A stretch of 40,259 bases of DNA from Acidimicrobiales bacterium (GTDB taxonomy: Bacteria; Actinomycetota; Acidimicrobiia; Acidimicrobiales; SZUA-35): NCBI GenBank assembly GCA_020628305.1, contig JAHDFH010000014.1, forward strand, positions 1 to 40,259, read 5' to 3'. Both the position numbers and the translations under genes were made by a program. This document shows positions 23,856 through 35,607 of this stretch, one piece after another. The notes under the pieces were generated by a model that made no database searches, was not told where the DNA came from, and saw nothing but the letters and a program-made list of their open reading frames with translations. Within the stretch, counting starts at the first letter, position 1; every line of letters begins with the position of its first letter.

Positions 23856-24975
23856 CGGCCAAGGACCTATCCAAGTCAGCGAGCAGATCTTCAATTGCTT
23901 CGATGCCAACCGAAAGACGCAACAGTTCGGGGGCCACGCCTTCTCCCTCGGGGATATCTTTGTGAGACATCGAGTAAGGGTGGCTCATGAGTGATGCAAC
24001 CGACCCAAACGAGACTGCTCTCGAAAAAAGCTCGAGCGAGTTAGCTACTTTGGCTGCGTCTTCGACAGTTGGAAGCTCAAATGAGACTATTCCACCATAG
24101 CCAACCATTTGACTTGCAATCAAATCTGCTTGAGGATGATTTTCAAACCCCAAATATCTCACACCAGTGCACTTATCTGAGTTGACCAAGTACTCTGCTA
24201 CTTGACTAGCGTTTGCTTGGTGTTGGGCCATCCGGAGAGGAAGCGTCTTCATACCTACCATTGTGAGGTATGAATCCATTGGGCCTAAGTTTGCACCTGT
24301 TGCCTTGCGAATAAAGCGCAAGCGATCATAAAGGTCTTCGGAGTTCATAACTAGTGCACCACCGACCACGTTTGTGTGTCCAGACAAATACTTAGACAAG
24401 CTATGAACTACAATGTCAGCCCCAAGGTTGAGTGGGAGCTGATTGACAGGAGTAGCAACGGTGTTGTCTACCACTAGCAATGCTTCAGACTCCTCAGCGA
24501 TGGCTGACAGCTTTCGGATGTCTGTTACCTTAAGCAGAGGATTCGAAGGGGTCTCACAAAAAATCATTGACGCTTCAGTGAGTAACGGTGACTCAAGGGA
24601 AGCCGGATCAGATAGATCAATAAACTCGACTCGCAGGTCTCGCTTGCGTGCAAACTTGCTCAGCAAACGATAAGTGCCGCCGTATATGTCAGACATGGAA
24701 ACAATTAGTGATCCAGGCTCCAGCAAATCGAAGGTTGCCGAGATTGCGGCCAGACCTGAAGCAAACGTGACCGCTCTAGTAGCACCAGTCAAGTCAGCCA
24801 AAGCAACCCGTAGGGCTTGCTCGGTGGGGTTGTTGGTTCGACCGTAGGTATATTCATCCCACTCGCCTGCCACCGTCTGGGCAAACGTTGAGTTCTGAAC
24901 AATGCCAACGTTGAAAGCGCCGTGCTCAGCCTGATTACTCATGCCGTGAACGGCTCGTGTTTCAATACGTTTCAT
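23848..24975 (-). CDS. PLP-dependent trans-sulfuration enzyme (cystathionine synthase/lyase family)
   Basis: 375 residues. The Cys/Met-metabolism PLP fold is clear: YGRTNNPTEQALRVALADL, ASGLAAISATFDLL (phosphate cup), DIYGGTYRL, FCETPSNPLLKVTDI, VVDNTVATP, and the PLP-lysine segment VVHSLSKYLSGHTNVVGGA. The C-terminus has LRLSVGIEAIEDLLADL. It could be cystathionine gamma-synthase, beta-lyase or gamma-lyase; the sequence alone does not decide between methionine synthesis and reverse trans-sulfuration. ATG preceded by TAGCTT-N6, so probably leaderless. It heads a unit with the GNAT gene and perhaps nadC. Confidence 0.9.
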   Translation of the reverse strand: MKRIETRAVHGMSNQAEHGAFNVGIVQNSTFAQTVAGEWDEYTYGRTNNPTEQALRVALADLTGATRAVTFASGLAAISATFDLLEPGSLIVSMSDIYGGTYRLLSKFARKRDLRVEFIDLSDPASLESPLLTEASMIFCETPSNPLLKVTDIRKLSAIAEESEALLVVDNTVATPVNQLPLNLGADIVVHSLSKYLSGHTNVVGGALVMNSEDLYDRLRFIRKATGANLGPMDSYLTMVGMKTLPLRMAQHQANASQVAEYLVNSDKCTGVRYLGFENHPQADLIASQMVGYGGIVSFELPTVEDAAKVANSLELFSRAVSFGSVASLMSHPYSMSHKDIPEGEGVAPELLRLSVGIEAIEDLLADLDRSLAGV

Positions 24976-24987
24976 ACACCAAAGCTA
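24976..24987 (-). promoter_or_regulatory. Leaderless promoter of the trans-sulfuration gene (-10 TAGCTT)
   Basis: TAGCTT (24982-24987), six bases, then ATG. It lies in the 54-base gap behind purB, which separates the two transcription units. Confidence 0.55.
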
Positions 24988-25029
24988 GTAGCACTCAAGC
25001 TTTCTCGCTACTGTTACACCTCGCCGGGA

Positions 25030-26448
25030 CTAGAGAATCTCAGCGCCTCTATATGACAGATCGGTCCCATGATGGGCTATGGACTTATTTACACGTTCTA
25101 CAACAGTTGAAATCTGAGAGTCGATGTTTCCAAGCAAATCGTTTGCTGAGGATACTAAAGCCTGCAATTGCTCAATACCACCGGGAAATCTAGCATCATC
25201 GGCAAGCTTGTCGAGTAGAAGCTCGCCGGAAGCTCCGTTATTGCGAATAGCCAACGCAGTTGCGACAGCATGTTCTTTGATTATCTCGTGAGCTTCTTCC
25301 CTGCCAACCCCCGCTTTGACTGCGTGCATCAAAAGAGTGGTGGTAGACAGAAACGGTAGGTAGCGATTGAGTTCTGCGGTGACTACTGCGGGAAAATATT
25401 CAAAGCCTCGCAAAACCGCGAACGTAGTTTCAAACAGGCCATCGATTGTCAAGAACAGGTTGGGAATGGCAACCCGACGCACCACCGAGCATGACACATC
25501 GCCTTCGTTCCACTGAGTACCGGCAAGACTCTCGACCATTGCCTGATAGCCTCGAAGTACTTGATACAAGCCATTGATTCGCTCACATGATCGAGCGTTC
25601 ATTTTGTGTGGCATCGCTGATGAACCCACTTGGTTTTTTCCAAATCCTTCGCTGGCTAACTCTAGGCCGGCCATGAGCCGCAGAGTAGTTGCCATGTTAG
25701 ATGGCGCCGATCCAAGTTGATATAGCTTTGCAGCCAGTTGGAAATCATATGACCTGGGATAAACCTGACCAACCGAGTCAAGCATCGCCTCCGTACCCCA
25801 GGCTTGGGCAACGGCTTGCTCCACCTGTAACGCAGCAGCTTTGGAGCCAAGCAAGTTGATTTGGTCTTGAGCAGAACCGACTGGACCTTTGATGCCCCGC
25901 AATCTGAAGGTCTCTAACAATCTGGATATCTCACCGTAGGCCACTAGAAGCTCCTCAGCAAACTGAGCGAAGCGTTTACCTAGCGTGGTCGGTTGAGCCG
26001 GCACGTTATGAGTTCTGGCAACGAGGGCAACATCTGCATACTCAGCTGCTTTCTCGGCCATGACCTCCGCCAAAGCAGCGGTTCTCACCTGCACTAGTTC
26101 CAACGCCTCTTTCATCAGAATAAGTTCGACATTTTCAGTAAGATCTCGGCTGGTCATACCCTTATGAAGATGCTGATGGCCGGCTAATTCGTTAAACTCG
26201 TGCAGCCTTGCTGGAATATCGTGCTTAAGCTCAGCTTCTCTTTGCCGAATCGAACCGAGATCAATCTGCTCCAAAACAGACTCATAATCGGCTAAAACTC
26301 CTTCTGGAGCCTCCAGACCGGCATCTATCTGGGCCTGAAGTACTGTTAGCCAGAATCTTCGCTCAACCCTGACACGGTTGATGGGGTCGAAAATAGCCTT
26401 CATTTCGGTGCTTGAATAGCGATCTGCAACAATATTAGGAATATTCAC
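25030..26448 (-). CDS. purB: Adenylosuccinate lyase
   Basis: Splits SAICAR and adenylosuccinate with release of fumarate, two steps of purine synthesis. 472 residues. The fumarase/ASL signature GSSAMPHKMN is present at about 276-285. TSRDLTENVELI, ARTHNVPAQPTTLGKR and ISRLLETFRLRGIKGPVGSA contribute active-site loops. The start is GTG; a weak AAGGAAG lies 12 bases upstream. The gene is divergent from the zinc-finger gene at 26525. The partner enzyme PurA is encoded 2 kb away and not in the same operon. Confidence 0.94.
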   Translation of the reverse strand: MNIPNIVADRYSSTEMKAIFDPINRVRVERRFWLTVLQAQIDAGLEAPEGVLADYESVLEQIDLGSIRQREAELKHDIPARLHEFNELAGHQHLHKGMTSRDLTENVELILMKEALELVQVRTAALAEVMAEKAAEYADVALVARTHNVPAQPTTLGKRFAQFAEELLVAYGEISRLLETFRLRGIKGPVGSAQDQINLLGSKAAALQVEQAVAQAWGTEAMLDSVGQVYPRSYDFQLAAKLYQLGSAPSNMATTLRLMAGLELASEGFGKNQVGSSAMPHKMNARSCERINGLYQVLRGYQAMVESLAGTQWNEGDVSCSVVRRVAIPNLFLTIDGLFETTFAVLRGFEYFPAVVTAELNRYLPFLSTTTLLMHAVKAGVGREEAHEIIKEHAVATALAIRNNGASGELLLDKLADDARFPGGIEQLQALVSSANDLLGNIDSQISTVVERVNKSIAHHGTDLSYRGAEIL

Positions 26449-26524
26449 AAAAGAGGCTTCCTTACTTAAGACCCACCCCTGCCGGGTCGATACTTTTTAA
26501 GTATAGGTCTTTAGAAAGTCTCTG

Positions 26525-29712
<3,188 letters not shown>

Positions 29713-29725
29713 TTAATAAATGCTA
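29713..29725 (-). promoter_or_regulatory. Probable leaderless promoter of purA (-10 TAGCAT)
   Basis: TAGCAT (29720-29725) lies seven bases before GTG, one more than in the other leaderless genes, still compatible with a start at or next to the codon. Confidence 0.45.
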
Positions 29726-29810
29726 TCAACAACCCGGAAAATGAGGCTTTTGTTTGAATTTTGTGTTGAAGATGATTCTTTAACAGGGCGCAGCTGCTTC
29801 AACAAACAGC

Positions 29811-29846
29811 TATAATGACTTTGCAGCTAAGGCTAAGGAGTTGCAG
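29811..29846 (+). promoter_or_regulatory. -10 TATAAT and ribosome binding site of the sigma-like gene
   Basis: A consensus TATAAT at 29811-29816 lacks a clear -35. Downstream AAGGAG (29835-29840) is six bases before TTG at 29847 and supports that start; the TTG at 29841 directly abuts AAGGAG. This gene, unlike many neighbours, has a leader. Confidence 0.6.
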
Positions 29847-31409
29847 TTGGCGGATGATAACCGAGATGAGATCTACGCTGAGACCATCGATGCAGCTAGG
29901 GCAGGCGAAAAGCTAGCCACCCGGAAACTTCGCAAAGTCTTTTCATCTGCAATCGTAGACTTCGCAACCACACGGGGCGTTGCCACTCCACACACCTTTG
30001 CAAATAGTGTCCTAGACCACTGCCTTAACGACGCGTCTAATCTAGAAGGCGGCTTCGGCGATCTGGCACATGCAGTTTCCAGAACAGCCTGTGAGCAACT
30101 ACGCGAGAGCGATTCCACCCCGACGCTCGAACTTAGCTTTGAGCAAGAAGTTGTGATGATGATGCGCGTGTTTCTTGGACTCTCGCAGGCAGAAACTGCC
30201 AAAGCCGCGGGCCTGTCTGAGGATCGAACCCAACAACTTGAAGATGAGACCCGCATGGAACTTGCTCGATTCTTGAACGGCAGCCACTCTGAGGACCCAG
30301 AAATTCCTCCATCCTTTTTTCTTGATCGAGAAGTGCCTAAACCAGTTGAGATTAACCGCATCGAGCATCCCAGCAGAAGCACCTCAGCTCTAGAACCGTT
30401 TGTAGTCGATGAAGAGACTTCTCACGAACGCCGCAGAAAACGGCTTCTGGCGATGCTTGCTCTCTCCGCGTGCGTGCTTGCCTTTATCGTTGGGGTGCTC
30501 TTCTTGGGATCTGAAGAACCAAACGAGCAAGCCGCCACAGTCCTAGACAGCGCCACGAGCACCTCTACAGCTTCTAGCGCCTCTGAAAAACTTCCCTGGT
30601 CATACAGTTTTGAGGGGCCAACACAAATCCCTTCTCTAACTAACCCAACAACCGATACCACAGCGACAACAAGTTTTGATGCGGACACAGCCACGACCAG
30701 GTTGATTAGTAGCCAAGAAGTAGTTGCTGGACCAATTACTCGACCTACAACTACAACCTCAACAGCCACTACCACAACCGGGGCAAAGGAAAGCACTTCT
30801 TTACAAACGCCGTTAACTGTCAAGGCCACTACAGCTAGCACCGCCTTGACCTCCAAGGAACCAGCCTCTTTTGCGGCAACCGTAAAACAGGCAAGTGGCG
30901 TGACGGCTCACTGGGTTGAATTTAGCTTGAGCAATGGCTCCAATGTCTATCGAGCCAACACCACAACCACGAGCTCAATCACTTTTAAATCTATTCCGGC
31001 AGGGTGCTATAGGTTGAGCAACTCAGCAGATGACTACAGCACCCAAATCTGCCTAGATGGTGGTGAGGCAGTAACCGCTCCGACTATTACTCTCAGCGAA
31101 CTAACCCCTGCACCGATGTCTTGCACTGTAGAAAAGTCGGCTCCCGCCAGCTCTGCAGGAGTACGTATCGAGGACAGCCCTTTTGAATACAGCTACGTCT
31201 TCCTCAACGCTAAATCTCAGTGGGTTGCCAACACCGTACTGTTTGGCAACAATTACACAACCAACTCAGAGAAACTGCCTTGGCAGACCCTCGCAACTAC
31301 CAGAGAATGGGGCGGTGCGGTAAATAACTTTCCACTCCAAACAGTTGTCTATGCCCAAACTATAAACATTCACGGGCGTTCAAACCCGATCAAGTGCTAC
31401 ATCATCTAG
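29847..31409 (+). CDS. Membrane-anchored sigma-factor-like protein with extracellular Ser/Thr-rich region
   Basis: About 520 residues. The cytoplasmic N-terminus resembles an ECF sigma factor. A region 2-like helical part lies at about 20-90. A region 4-like helix-turn-helix lies at about 95-145 (LSFEQEVVMMMRVFLGLSQA, then AKAAGLSEDRTQQLEDE). A basic stop-transfer stretch (HERRRKR) and one transmembrane helix (about 198-222) follow. The outside part is a long Thr/Ser-rich linker (about 225-350) and a beta-rich domain (VTAHWVEFSLSNGSNVYRAN ... SIPAGCYRLS) resembling a carboxypeptidase-regulatory or Cna-B-like fold, with Cys that may pair. A sigma-like domain fixed to the membrane suggests an outside-to-inside regulator or a degenerate sigma, but function is unproven. 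Its end overlaps hspR by eight bases, tail to tail. Confidence 0.78.
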   Translation: MADDNRDEIYAETIDAARAGEKLATRKLRKVFSSAIVDFATTRGVATPHTFANSVLDHCLNDASNLEGGFGDLAHAVSRTACEQLRESDSTPTLELSFEQEVVMMMRVFLGLSQAETAKAAGLSEDRTQQLEDETRMELARFLNGSHSEDPEIPPSFFLDREVPKPVEINRIEHPSRSTSALEPFVVDEETSHERRRKRLLAMLALSACVLAFIVGVLFLGSEEPNEQAATVLDSATSTSTASSASEKLPWSYSFEGPTQIPSLTNPTTDTTATTSFDADTATTRLISSQEVVAGPITRPTTTTSTATTTTGAKESTSLQTPLTVKATTASTALTSKEPASFAATVKQASGVTAHWVEFSLSNGSNVYRANTTTTSSITFKSIPAGCYRLSNSADDYSTQICLDGGEAVTAPTITLSELTPAPMSCTVEKSAPASSAGVRIEDSPFEYSYVFLNAKSQWVANTVLFGNNYTTNSEKLPWQTLATTREWGGAVNNFPLQTVVYAQTINIHGRSNPIKCYII

Positions 31410-31779
31410 GTTTTTCGGGTCTGACGTACAAAGTCAAGCTGCGCTCTACCGGAACACCCACTTTACGTTTCGCTGCCCTACTCTCAGCCCCATCCATCGC
31501 CACTTCTAGATAGTTGATCTGAGATTGCAACTCTTTAACTTCAGCTTCTAGCCTGAGAACCTTCTTCACCCCAGCAAGGTTGAGACCATCGTCAGTTAGT
31601 TCTTGAATCCGACGCAACAAAGCAATGTCTTCATCAGAGTAACGGCGACTACCTCCACCAGTTCTTGCTGGCGCTACCAAGCCTTTGCGTTCATAAATTC
31701 GCAGCGTCTGAGGGTGTACCCCTGCAAGCTCAGCTGCAACCGAAATAACATAGACTGCTGTTGGGAAGTCTCTAGCCAT
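31402..31779 (-). CDS. hspR: Heat-shock repressor HspR (MerR family)
   Basis: Represses the dnaK operon by binding HAIR inverted repeats, with DnaK as co-repressor in known actinobacteria. 125 residues. The winged helix (about 7-75) has YVISVAAELAGVHPQTLRIY, ERKGLVAPARTGGGSRRYSD and DIALLRRIQELT. A coiled-coil helix (EAEVKELQSQINYLEVAM) follows, and the tail is basic. The ATG overlaps the dnaJ stop by eight bases (ATGGCTAG). It is the last gene of dnaK-grpE-dnaJ-hspR, which gives a feedback loop; a matching operator is seen at 35468-35488. Confidence 0.92.
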   Translation of the reverse strand: MARDFPTAVYVISVAAELAGVHPQTLRIYERKGLVAPARTGGGSRRYSDEDIALLRRIQELTDDGLNLAGVKKVLRLEAEVKELQSQINYLEVAMDGAESRAAKRKVGVPVERSLTLYVRPEKPR

Positions 31780-32878
31780 CTATGCCACCTCGTTCTCGGG
31801 GCGAAGACAGAGATGAATCAAGCTCAGAGATGGCAATCTTTTGGTCTTCTGTCAATGCGGTGGGGACATCGACAACAACCGTGACGAGAAGATCGCCTGT
31901 GGCTTTAGTGCTATCAACTCCTTTGCCTTTAACTCTGAAAGTCTTTCCACTCGCTGTACCTTCGGGGACTTTCAAAGTTACAGAAGAACCATCAATCAGG
32001 GGGACTTTTACGTTGGAACCAAGGGCAGCTTCAGCAAAGCTAATGGGCAGCTTCAAAGTGAGGTGGTTACCTGATCTTCCGTACATTTCGTGAGAGCCAA
32101 CTTTCAAGGTGATATATAAGTTACCAGCTGGAGCGCCATAGCGCCCGGCTGCCCCCTTACCTTTTAACCGAATCCTCTGCCCATCTTTAACACCTGCCGG
32201 AACCTTAACTGTTACTGGCTTGGCTTTCCTAACCGAACCTAGGCCCGTGCAAGTTCCGCAAGGAGACTTGATAACCATGCCCCGACCTTGACAGTTAGAG
32301 CAAGGCTGCGAAACACTGAAGAACCCCTGATTGGCGGCCTGAGACCCTCTTCCATGGCAGAGTGTGCAAAGTTCCGGTGTCGTTCCTGGCTTTGCTCCAG
32401 TACCCGTACAAGTGTCGCACACTACCTCGGTGTTTATCGAGACTCGGGTTGTTACCCCAGCGATGGCCTCGGTAAACGAAATAGACAAGTTAGATTCCAG
32501 GTCATGACCGCGCGCTTGGTGCGAGCTACCTCCGCCCTGCTGGTTGAAAAGGTCTTGAAAAATTCCACTAAAGTCAGCTCCACCAAAGCCATGACTGGAA
32601 CCAGAATAATTCTGTGCTCCTCCGCCAAAACCAGCTGTGGGCCCATATTTGCGAAACTGATCATATTCATTGCGTGACTCTTCTGAACCTATTACTTCGT
32701 AGGCTTCAGATATCTCTTTGAAACGCTCCTCAGCTGTGGCGTCGTTAGGGTTAGCGTCGGGATGATACTTTCGCGCCAGCTTTCTGTAAGATTTTTGGAT
32801 ATCTTTCTCAGACGCGTCTTCAGCAACACCCAAGATTTTGTAGAAGTCTTTTTCAAGCCAATCCTGTTGGGGAGCCAA
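31772..32878 (-). CDS. dnaJ: Chaperone protein DnaJ
   Basis: Co-chaperone that stimulates the DnaK ATPase and delivers substrates. 368 residues. The J domain (about 10-75) has the HPD motif in RKYHPDANPND. A Gly/Phe region (about 80-125) follows. Four zinc motifs are present: CDTCTGTG, CTLCHGRG, CSNCQGRG and CGTCTGLG. The C-terminal substrate domains contain PAGVKDGQRIRLKGKG. The start is TTG, supported by GAAAGG eight bases upstream. It lies 36 bases after grpE. Confidence 0.95.
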   Translation of the reverse strand: MAPQQDWLEKDFYKILGVAEDASEKDIQKSYRKLARKYHPDANPNDATAEERFKEISEAYEVIGSEESRNEYDQFRKYGPTAGFGGGAQNYSGSSHGFGGADFSGIFQDLFNQQGGGSSHQARGHDLESNLSISFTEAIAGVTTRVSINTEVVCDTCTGTGAKPGTTPELCTLCHGRGSQAANQGFFSVSQPCSNCQGRGMVIKSPCGTCTGLGSVRKAKPVTVKVPAGVKDGQRIRLKGKGAAGRYGAPAGNLYITLKVGSHEMYGRSGNHLTLKLPISFAEAALGSNVKVPLIDGSSVTLKVPEGTASGKTFRVKGKGVDSTKATGDLLVTVVVDVPTALTEDQKIAISELDSSLSSPRERGGIDG

Positions 32879-32914
32879 CGCTTTAACCTTTCTAACACCA
32901 ACTCAACGGCGTCA

Positions 32915-33508
32915 CTAACCCTTTACTTGAACCATCGCCGGACGAATAACTCGCCCCTTCCACACATAACCAGCCCTTAAGACTTCTGATACAACTGGGC
33001 CCGCTTCATCTGTTTCTTCATCGGATTGCATGACAGCCTCATGTTGTTCTGGATCGAACGGCGCATTGGCTGGTTCAAGCTTTTCCAGCCCTTGTTTTTC
33101 TAACGCCCCGAACAGTGCAGAACTAATTGGTTGCACTTGTTCAGCTCCGTTAGCTAGAGCTGCGTCACATGCATCGAGAATTGGAAGCAGCTCCGACACA
33201 AGAGACTCATTAGCCCTTGCTCTGCTGTCTGTCTCACGTTTTGCAACTTGCTTACGGTAGTTTTCAAACTCTGCCTGCACCCGGCGAGATGCTTCAAGGT
33301 AAGAGTCCCGCTCACGAGTTAACTCAGCTAACTCACCATCTGAAGATTCGCTAGCTCCATTAATGATGTCCGCTAGCTCTGCGTCAATTGCATCAGCACT
33401 TTCAACCGGAATGTCCTGGTTATCTGAGGCTGAGCTGTTCTCCGGCGAACCCTCACTAGAGGGCTCACCGGCATTGAAGGTATGATTCTCTGATTCTTCA
33501 GAACTCAT
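32915..33508 (-). CDS. grpE: Nucleotide exchange factor GrpE
   Basis: Releases ADP from DnaK. 197 residues. A long acidic, Ser-rich N-terminus (about 1-60) precedes the coiled coil (LTRERDSYLEASRRVQAEFE, then NYRKQV). The C-terminal beta domain has FDPEQHEAVM and VLRAGYVWKGRVIRPAMVQV, the family signature. The ATG lies three bases after the dnaK stop; its ribosome binding site (GAGGAG) sits inside the dnaK 3' end. Confidence 0.95.
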   Translation of the reverse strand: MSSEESENHTFNAGEPSSEGSPENSSASDNQDIPVESADAIDAELADIINGASESSDGELAELTRERDSYLEASRRVQAEFENYRKQVAKRETDSRARANESLVSELLPILDACDAALANGAEQVQPISSALFGALEKQGLEKLEPANAPFDPEQHEAVMQSDEETDEAGPVVSEVLRAGYVWKGRVIRPAMVQVKG

Positions 33509-33511
33509 CTA

Positions 33512-35368
33512 CTACTTCTCCTCAGAATCTTCCGCACCCTCATCGTCTTCGATGATCTCGGCGTCAACCACATCATCACCCTCAGCATCTGAATCACCTT
33601 CGGCTGCGTTATTAGCCTGCTCAGCAGAAGCTTGCTCATACAACTTGGTACTAACAGCCTGGCTAGTGGTTACAAGCTTCTCAGTCGAAGTTTTGATCGC
33701 CTCCAGGTCATCACCAGATAGAGCCGTCTTTAACTCTTCTACAGCTTCGGAAACTGGTGCTTTCTCAGACTCATCGATCTTGTCTTCGTTGTCCTTTAGC
33801 ATCTTTTCCGTCTGGTAGACCAAAGAATCAGCCTGGTTACGAACCTCAGCCTCTTCGCGGCGAGCTGCGTCTTCAGCTGCGTGTTCTTCAGCGTCGGCAA
33901 CCATTTTCTCAATGTCTGACTTATCTAGATTCGATTGACCAGTAATTGTAATTGACTGCTCTTTGTTAGTTGCCTTGTCTTTGGCCGACACATGGACTAT
34001 TCCGTTCGCATCAATATCGAAAGTAACTTCAATCTGTGGTACTCCACGGGGTGCTGGCGGAAGATCAACAAGCTGGAACTTGCCCAATGTTTTGTTGTAC
34101 ATCGCCATATCTCTCTCGCCTTGCAGTACGTGAATCTCCACAGACGGCTGATTGTCCTCAGCAGTTGAGAACGTCTCCGATTTACGTGTTGGGATAGTTG
34201 TATTGCGTTCTATCAGCTTGTGCATCACTTGTCCCTTGGTTTCGATGCCAAGAGAGAGTGGGGTTACATCGAGGAGGAGAATGTCTTTAACATCCCCCTT
34301 CAAGACGCCAGCCTGGACAGCTGCGCCGATGGCTACAACTTCGTCTGGGTTAACAGTCTTGTTTGCTTCTTTGCCTGTAACCTTTTCGACTAGTTCAGCA
34401 ACGGCCGGCATACGAGTCGAACCGCCAACCAAAATGACGTGATCAATTTCATCATTACTCAAACCAGCGTCTTTCATAGCTGCTTCAACCGGAGCCTTAA
34501 CTCGATCAAGCAACTCAGAAGTTATCTCCTGAAACTTTGCCCTAGAGAGATTGAGGTCGAGATGGAGCGGTCCTTCAGCAGTAGCGGTAACGAAAGGAAG
34601 GTTGATATTTGTTTGCTGAACCTGGCTTAGTTCTATCTTCGCCTTCTCGGCAGCCTCCTTAAGGCGCTGAGCAGCCATTTTGTCGGCTGCGAGATCAACG
34701 CCATGGGCGCCCTTAAATTCTGAAACCATCCAAGAAATTATTGCTTCATCCCAGTCATCTCCACCAAGTTCGGTGTCTCCAGAAGTGCTTTTCACTTCAA
34801 AAACACCGTCACCGATTTCGAGGATCGATACGTCAAAAGTTCCGCCACCGAGGTCGAAGACCAAGATAGTTTGGTCAGCTTCGCCATCTTTGTCTAGACC
34901 ATACGCAAGCGCTGCTGCAGTTGGCTCATTTATGATACGCAGAACCTCGAGCCCTGCGATTTGCCCGGCTTCTTTGGTAGCGGTGCGTTGAGCATCATCA
35001 AAATAGGCAGGAACTGTAATGACTGCTTCAGTCACCTTGTCTCCCAAATAGTCCTCAGCATCACGCTTGAGCTTCATCAATGTTCGAGCGCTTATCTCTT
35101 GAGGGGTGTACTTTTTGCCATCTACGTCTGTTGTCCAGTTGGTGCCCATGTGACGCTTTACCGAACGAATTGTTTTGTCTGGGTTAGTGATCGCCTGACG
35201 CTTAGCCAGCTCGCCAACCAACACTTCACCATCGTCTTTCGAGAATGCAACTACAGATGGAGTTGTTCGTGAACCTTCAGAGTTGGGGATTACCACCGGG
35301 TCGCCTGCTTCAAGAACAGAAACCACCGAGTTCGTTGTACCCAAGTCAATTCCTACAGCCTTAGCCAT
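33512..35368 (-). CDS. dnaK: Chaperone protein DnaK (Hsp70)
   Basis: ATP-driven Hsp70 chaperone. 618 residues from the ATG at 35368 ([15 protein letters not shown]), chosen because AGGAG precedes it and Hsp70 proteins begin this way; the frame is open 14 codons further up but that part looks like leader. The ATPase domain has [49 protein letters not shown] and [12 protein letters not shown]. The substrate domain has [16 protein letters not shown]. The tail is acidic and ends in ESEEK-like residues. First gene of the heat-shock operon, with promoter and HAIR site about 90-120 bases upstream. Confidence 0.97.
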   Translation of the reverse strand: MAKAVGIDLGTTNSVVSVLEAGDPVVIPNSEGSRTTPSVVAFSKDDGEVLVGELAKRQAITNPDKTIRSVKRHMGTNWTTDVDGKKYTPQEISARTLMKLKRDAEDYLGDKVTEAVITVPAYFDDAQRTATKEAGQIAGLEVLRIINEPTAAALAYGLDKDGEADQTILVFDLGGGTFDVSILEIGDGVFEVKSTSGDTELGGDDWDEAIISWMVSEFKGAHGVDLAADKMAAQRLKEAAEKAKIELSQVQQTNINLPFVTATAEGPLHLDLNLSRAKFQEITSELLDRVKAPVEAAMKDAGLSNDEIDHVILVGGSTRMPAVAELVEKVTGKEANKTVNPDEVVAIGAAVQAGVLKGDVKDILLLDVTPLSLGIETKGQVMHKLIERNTTIPTRKSETFSTAEDNQPSVEIHVLQGERDMAMYNKTLGKFQLVDLPPAPRGVPQIEVTFDIDANGIVHVSAKDKATNKEQSITITGQSNLDKSDIEKMVADAEEHAAEDAARREEAEVRNQADSLVYQTEKMLKDNEDKIDESEKAPVSEAVEELKTALSGDDLEAIKTSTEKLVTTSQAVSTKLYEQASAEQANNAAEGDSDAEGDDVVDAEIIEDDEGAEDSEEK

Positions 35369-35403
35369 TGTTATTTCTCCTGTTTTACTTGTTCGACTTA
35401 TTC

Positions 35404-35424
35404 CAACCAAGAGCTTCTTGGTTG
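35404..35424 (-). promoter_or_regulatory. Perfect hairpin in the dnaK leader
   Basis: CAACCAAGA (35404-35412) and TCTTGGTTG (35416-35424) form a 9-bp stem with a three-base loop. It lies between the predicted transcription start and the ribosome binding site of dnaK, so it would form in the mRNA leader. It might protect the mRNA or act as a temperature-sensitive or protein-binding element. Confidence 0.55.
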
Positions 35425-35457
35425 AGTATTAAGTATCCTAATACTTCTTCGTCACAA

Positions 35458-35487
35458 ATACTACTTACTTGAGTGCCTTGTTGTCAA
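35458..35487 (-). promoter_or_regulatory. Promoter of the dnaK operon
   Basis: On the minus strand TTGACA (35482-35487) and TAGTAT (35458-35463) are 18 bases apart: a consensus -35 with the window's usual TAGNNT -10. Transcription should start near 35451, leaving a leader of about 80 bases. Confidence 0.8.
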
Positions 35488-35488
35488 G
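35468..35488. promoter_or_regulatory. HAIR operator (HspR-binding inverted repeat)
   Basis: CTTGAGT-N7-TGTCAAG on the plus strand, against the consensus CTTGAGT-N7-ACTCAAG: 12 of 14 positions match. It covers the -35 and most of the spacer of the dnaK promoter. The two mismatches fall where the site doubles as TTGACA. Confidence 0.8.
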
Positions 35489-35536
35489 TTTTATCATGGC
35501 TATGGACTAAATGCCAAAATTTGGACGGTTTATCCA

Positions 35537-35564
35537 CTACTGAAGCGCTCCCTTCCAGTAGCAT
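35537..35564 (+). promoter_or_regulatory. Possible promoter with inverted repeat for the GGDEF-like gene
   Basis: TAGCAT (35559-35564) could be a -10, though no -35 is clear. CTACTG (35537-35542) and CAGTAG (35556-35561) form an inverted repeat overlapping it, extended by AAG/CTT past one unpaired base. This could be an operator. Confidence 0.35.
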
Positions 35565-35607
35565 GTGGCTTCAAGTGAGGGAATTGGCTTAGCCACCTGG
35601 AGACCAG

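Noticed and set aside
23856-23909. Upstream ATG start of the GNAT gene
   Set aside because: It would overlap the trans-sulfuration gene by 62 bases; GTG codons at its end give a normal coupled overlap.
26463-26507. Operator-like inverted repeat (ACTTA, ACCC ... GGGT, TAAGT) between purB and the zinc-finger gene
   Set aside because: The arms are short and interrupted with unequal spacing; this is within chance for a spacer of this size.
35369-35410. N-terminal extension of DnaK (start at 35410)
   Set aside because: Hsp70 proteins begin at [15 protein letters not shown] precedes that ATG, and the extension would include part of the leader hairpin.
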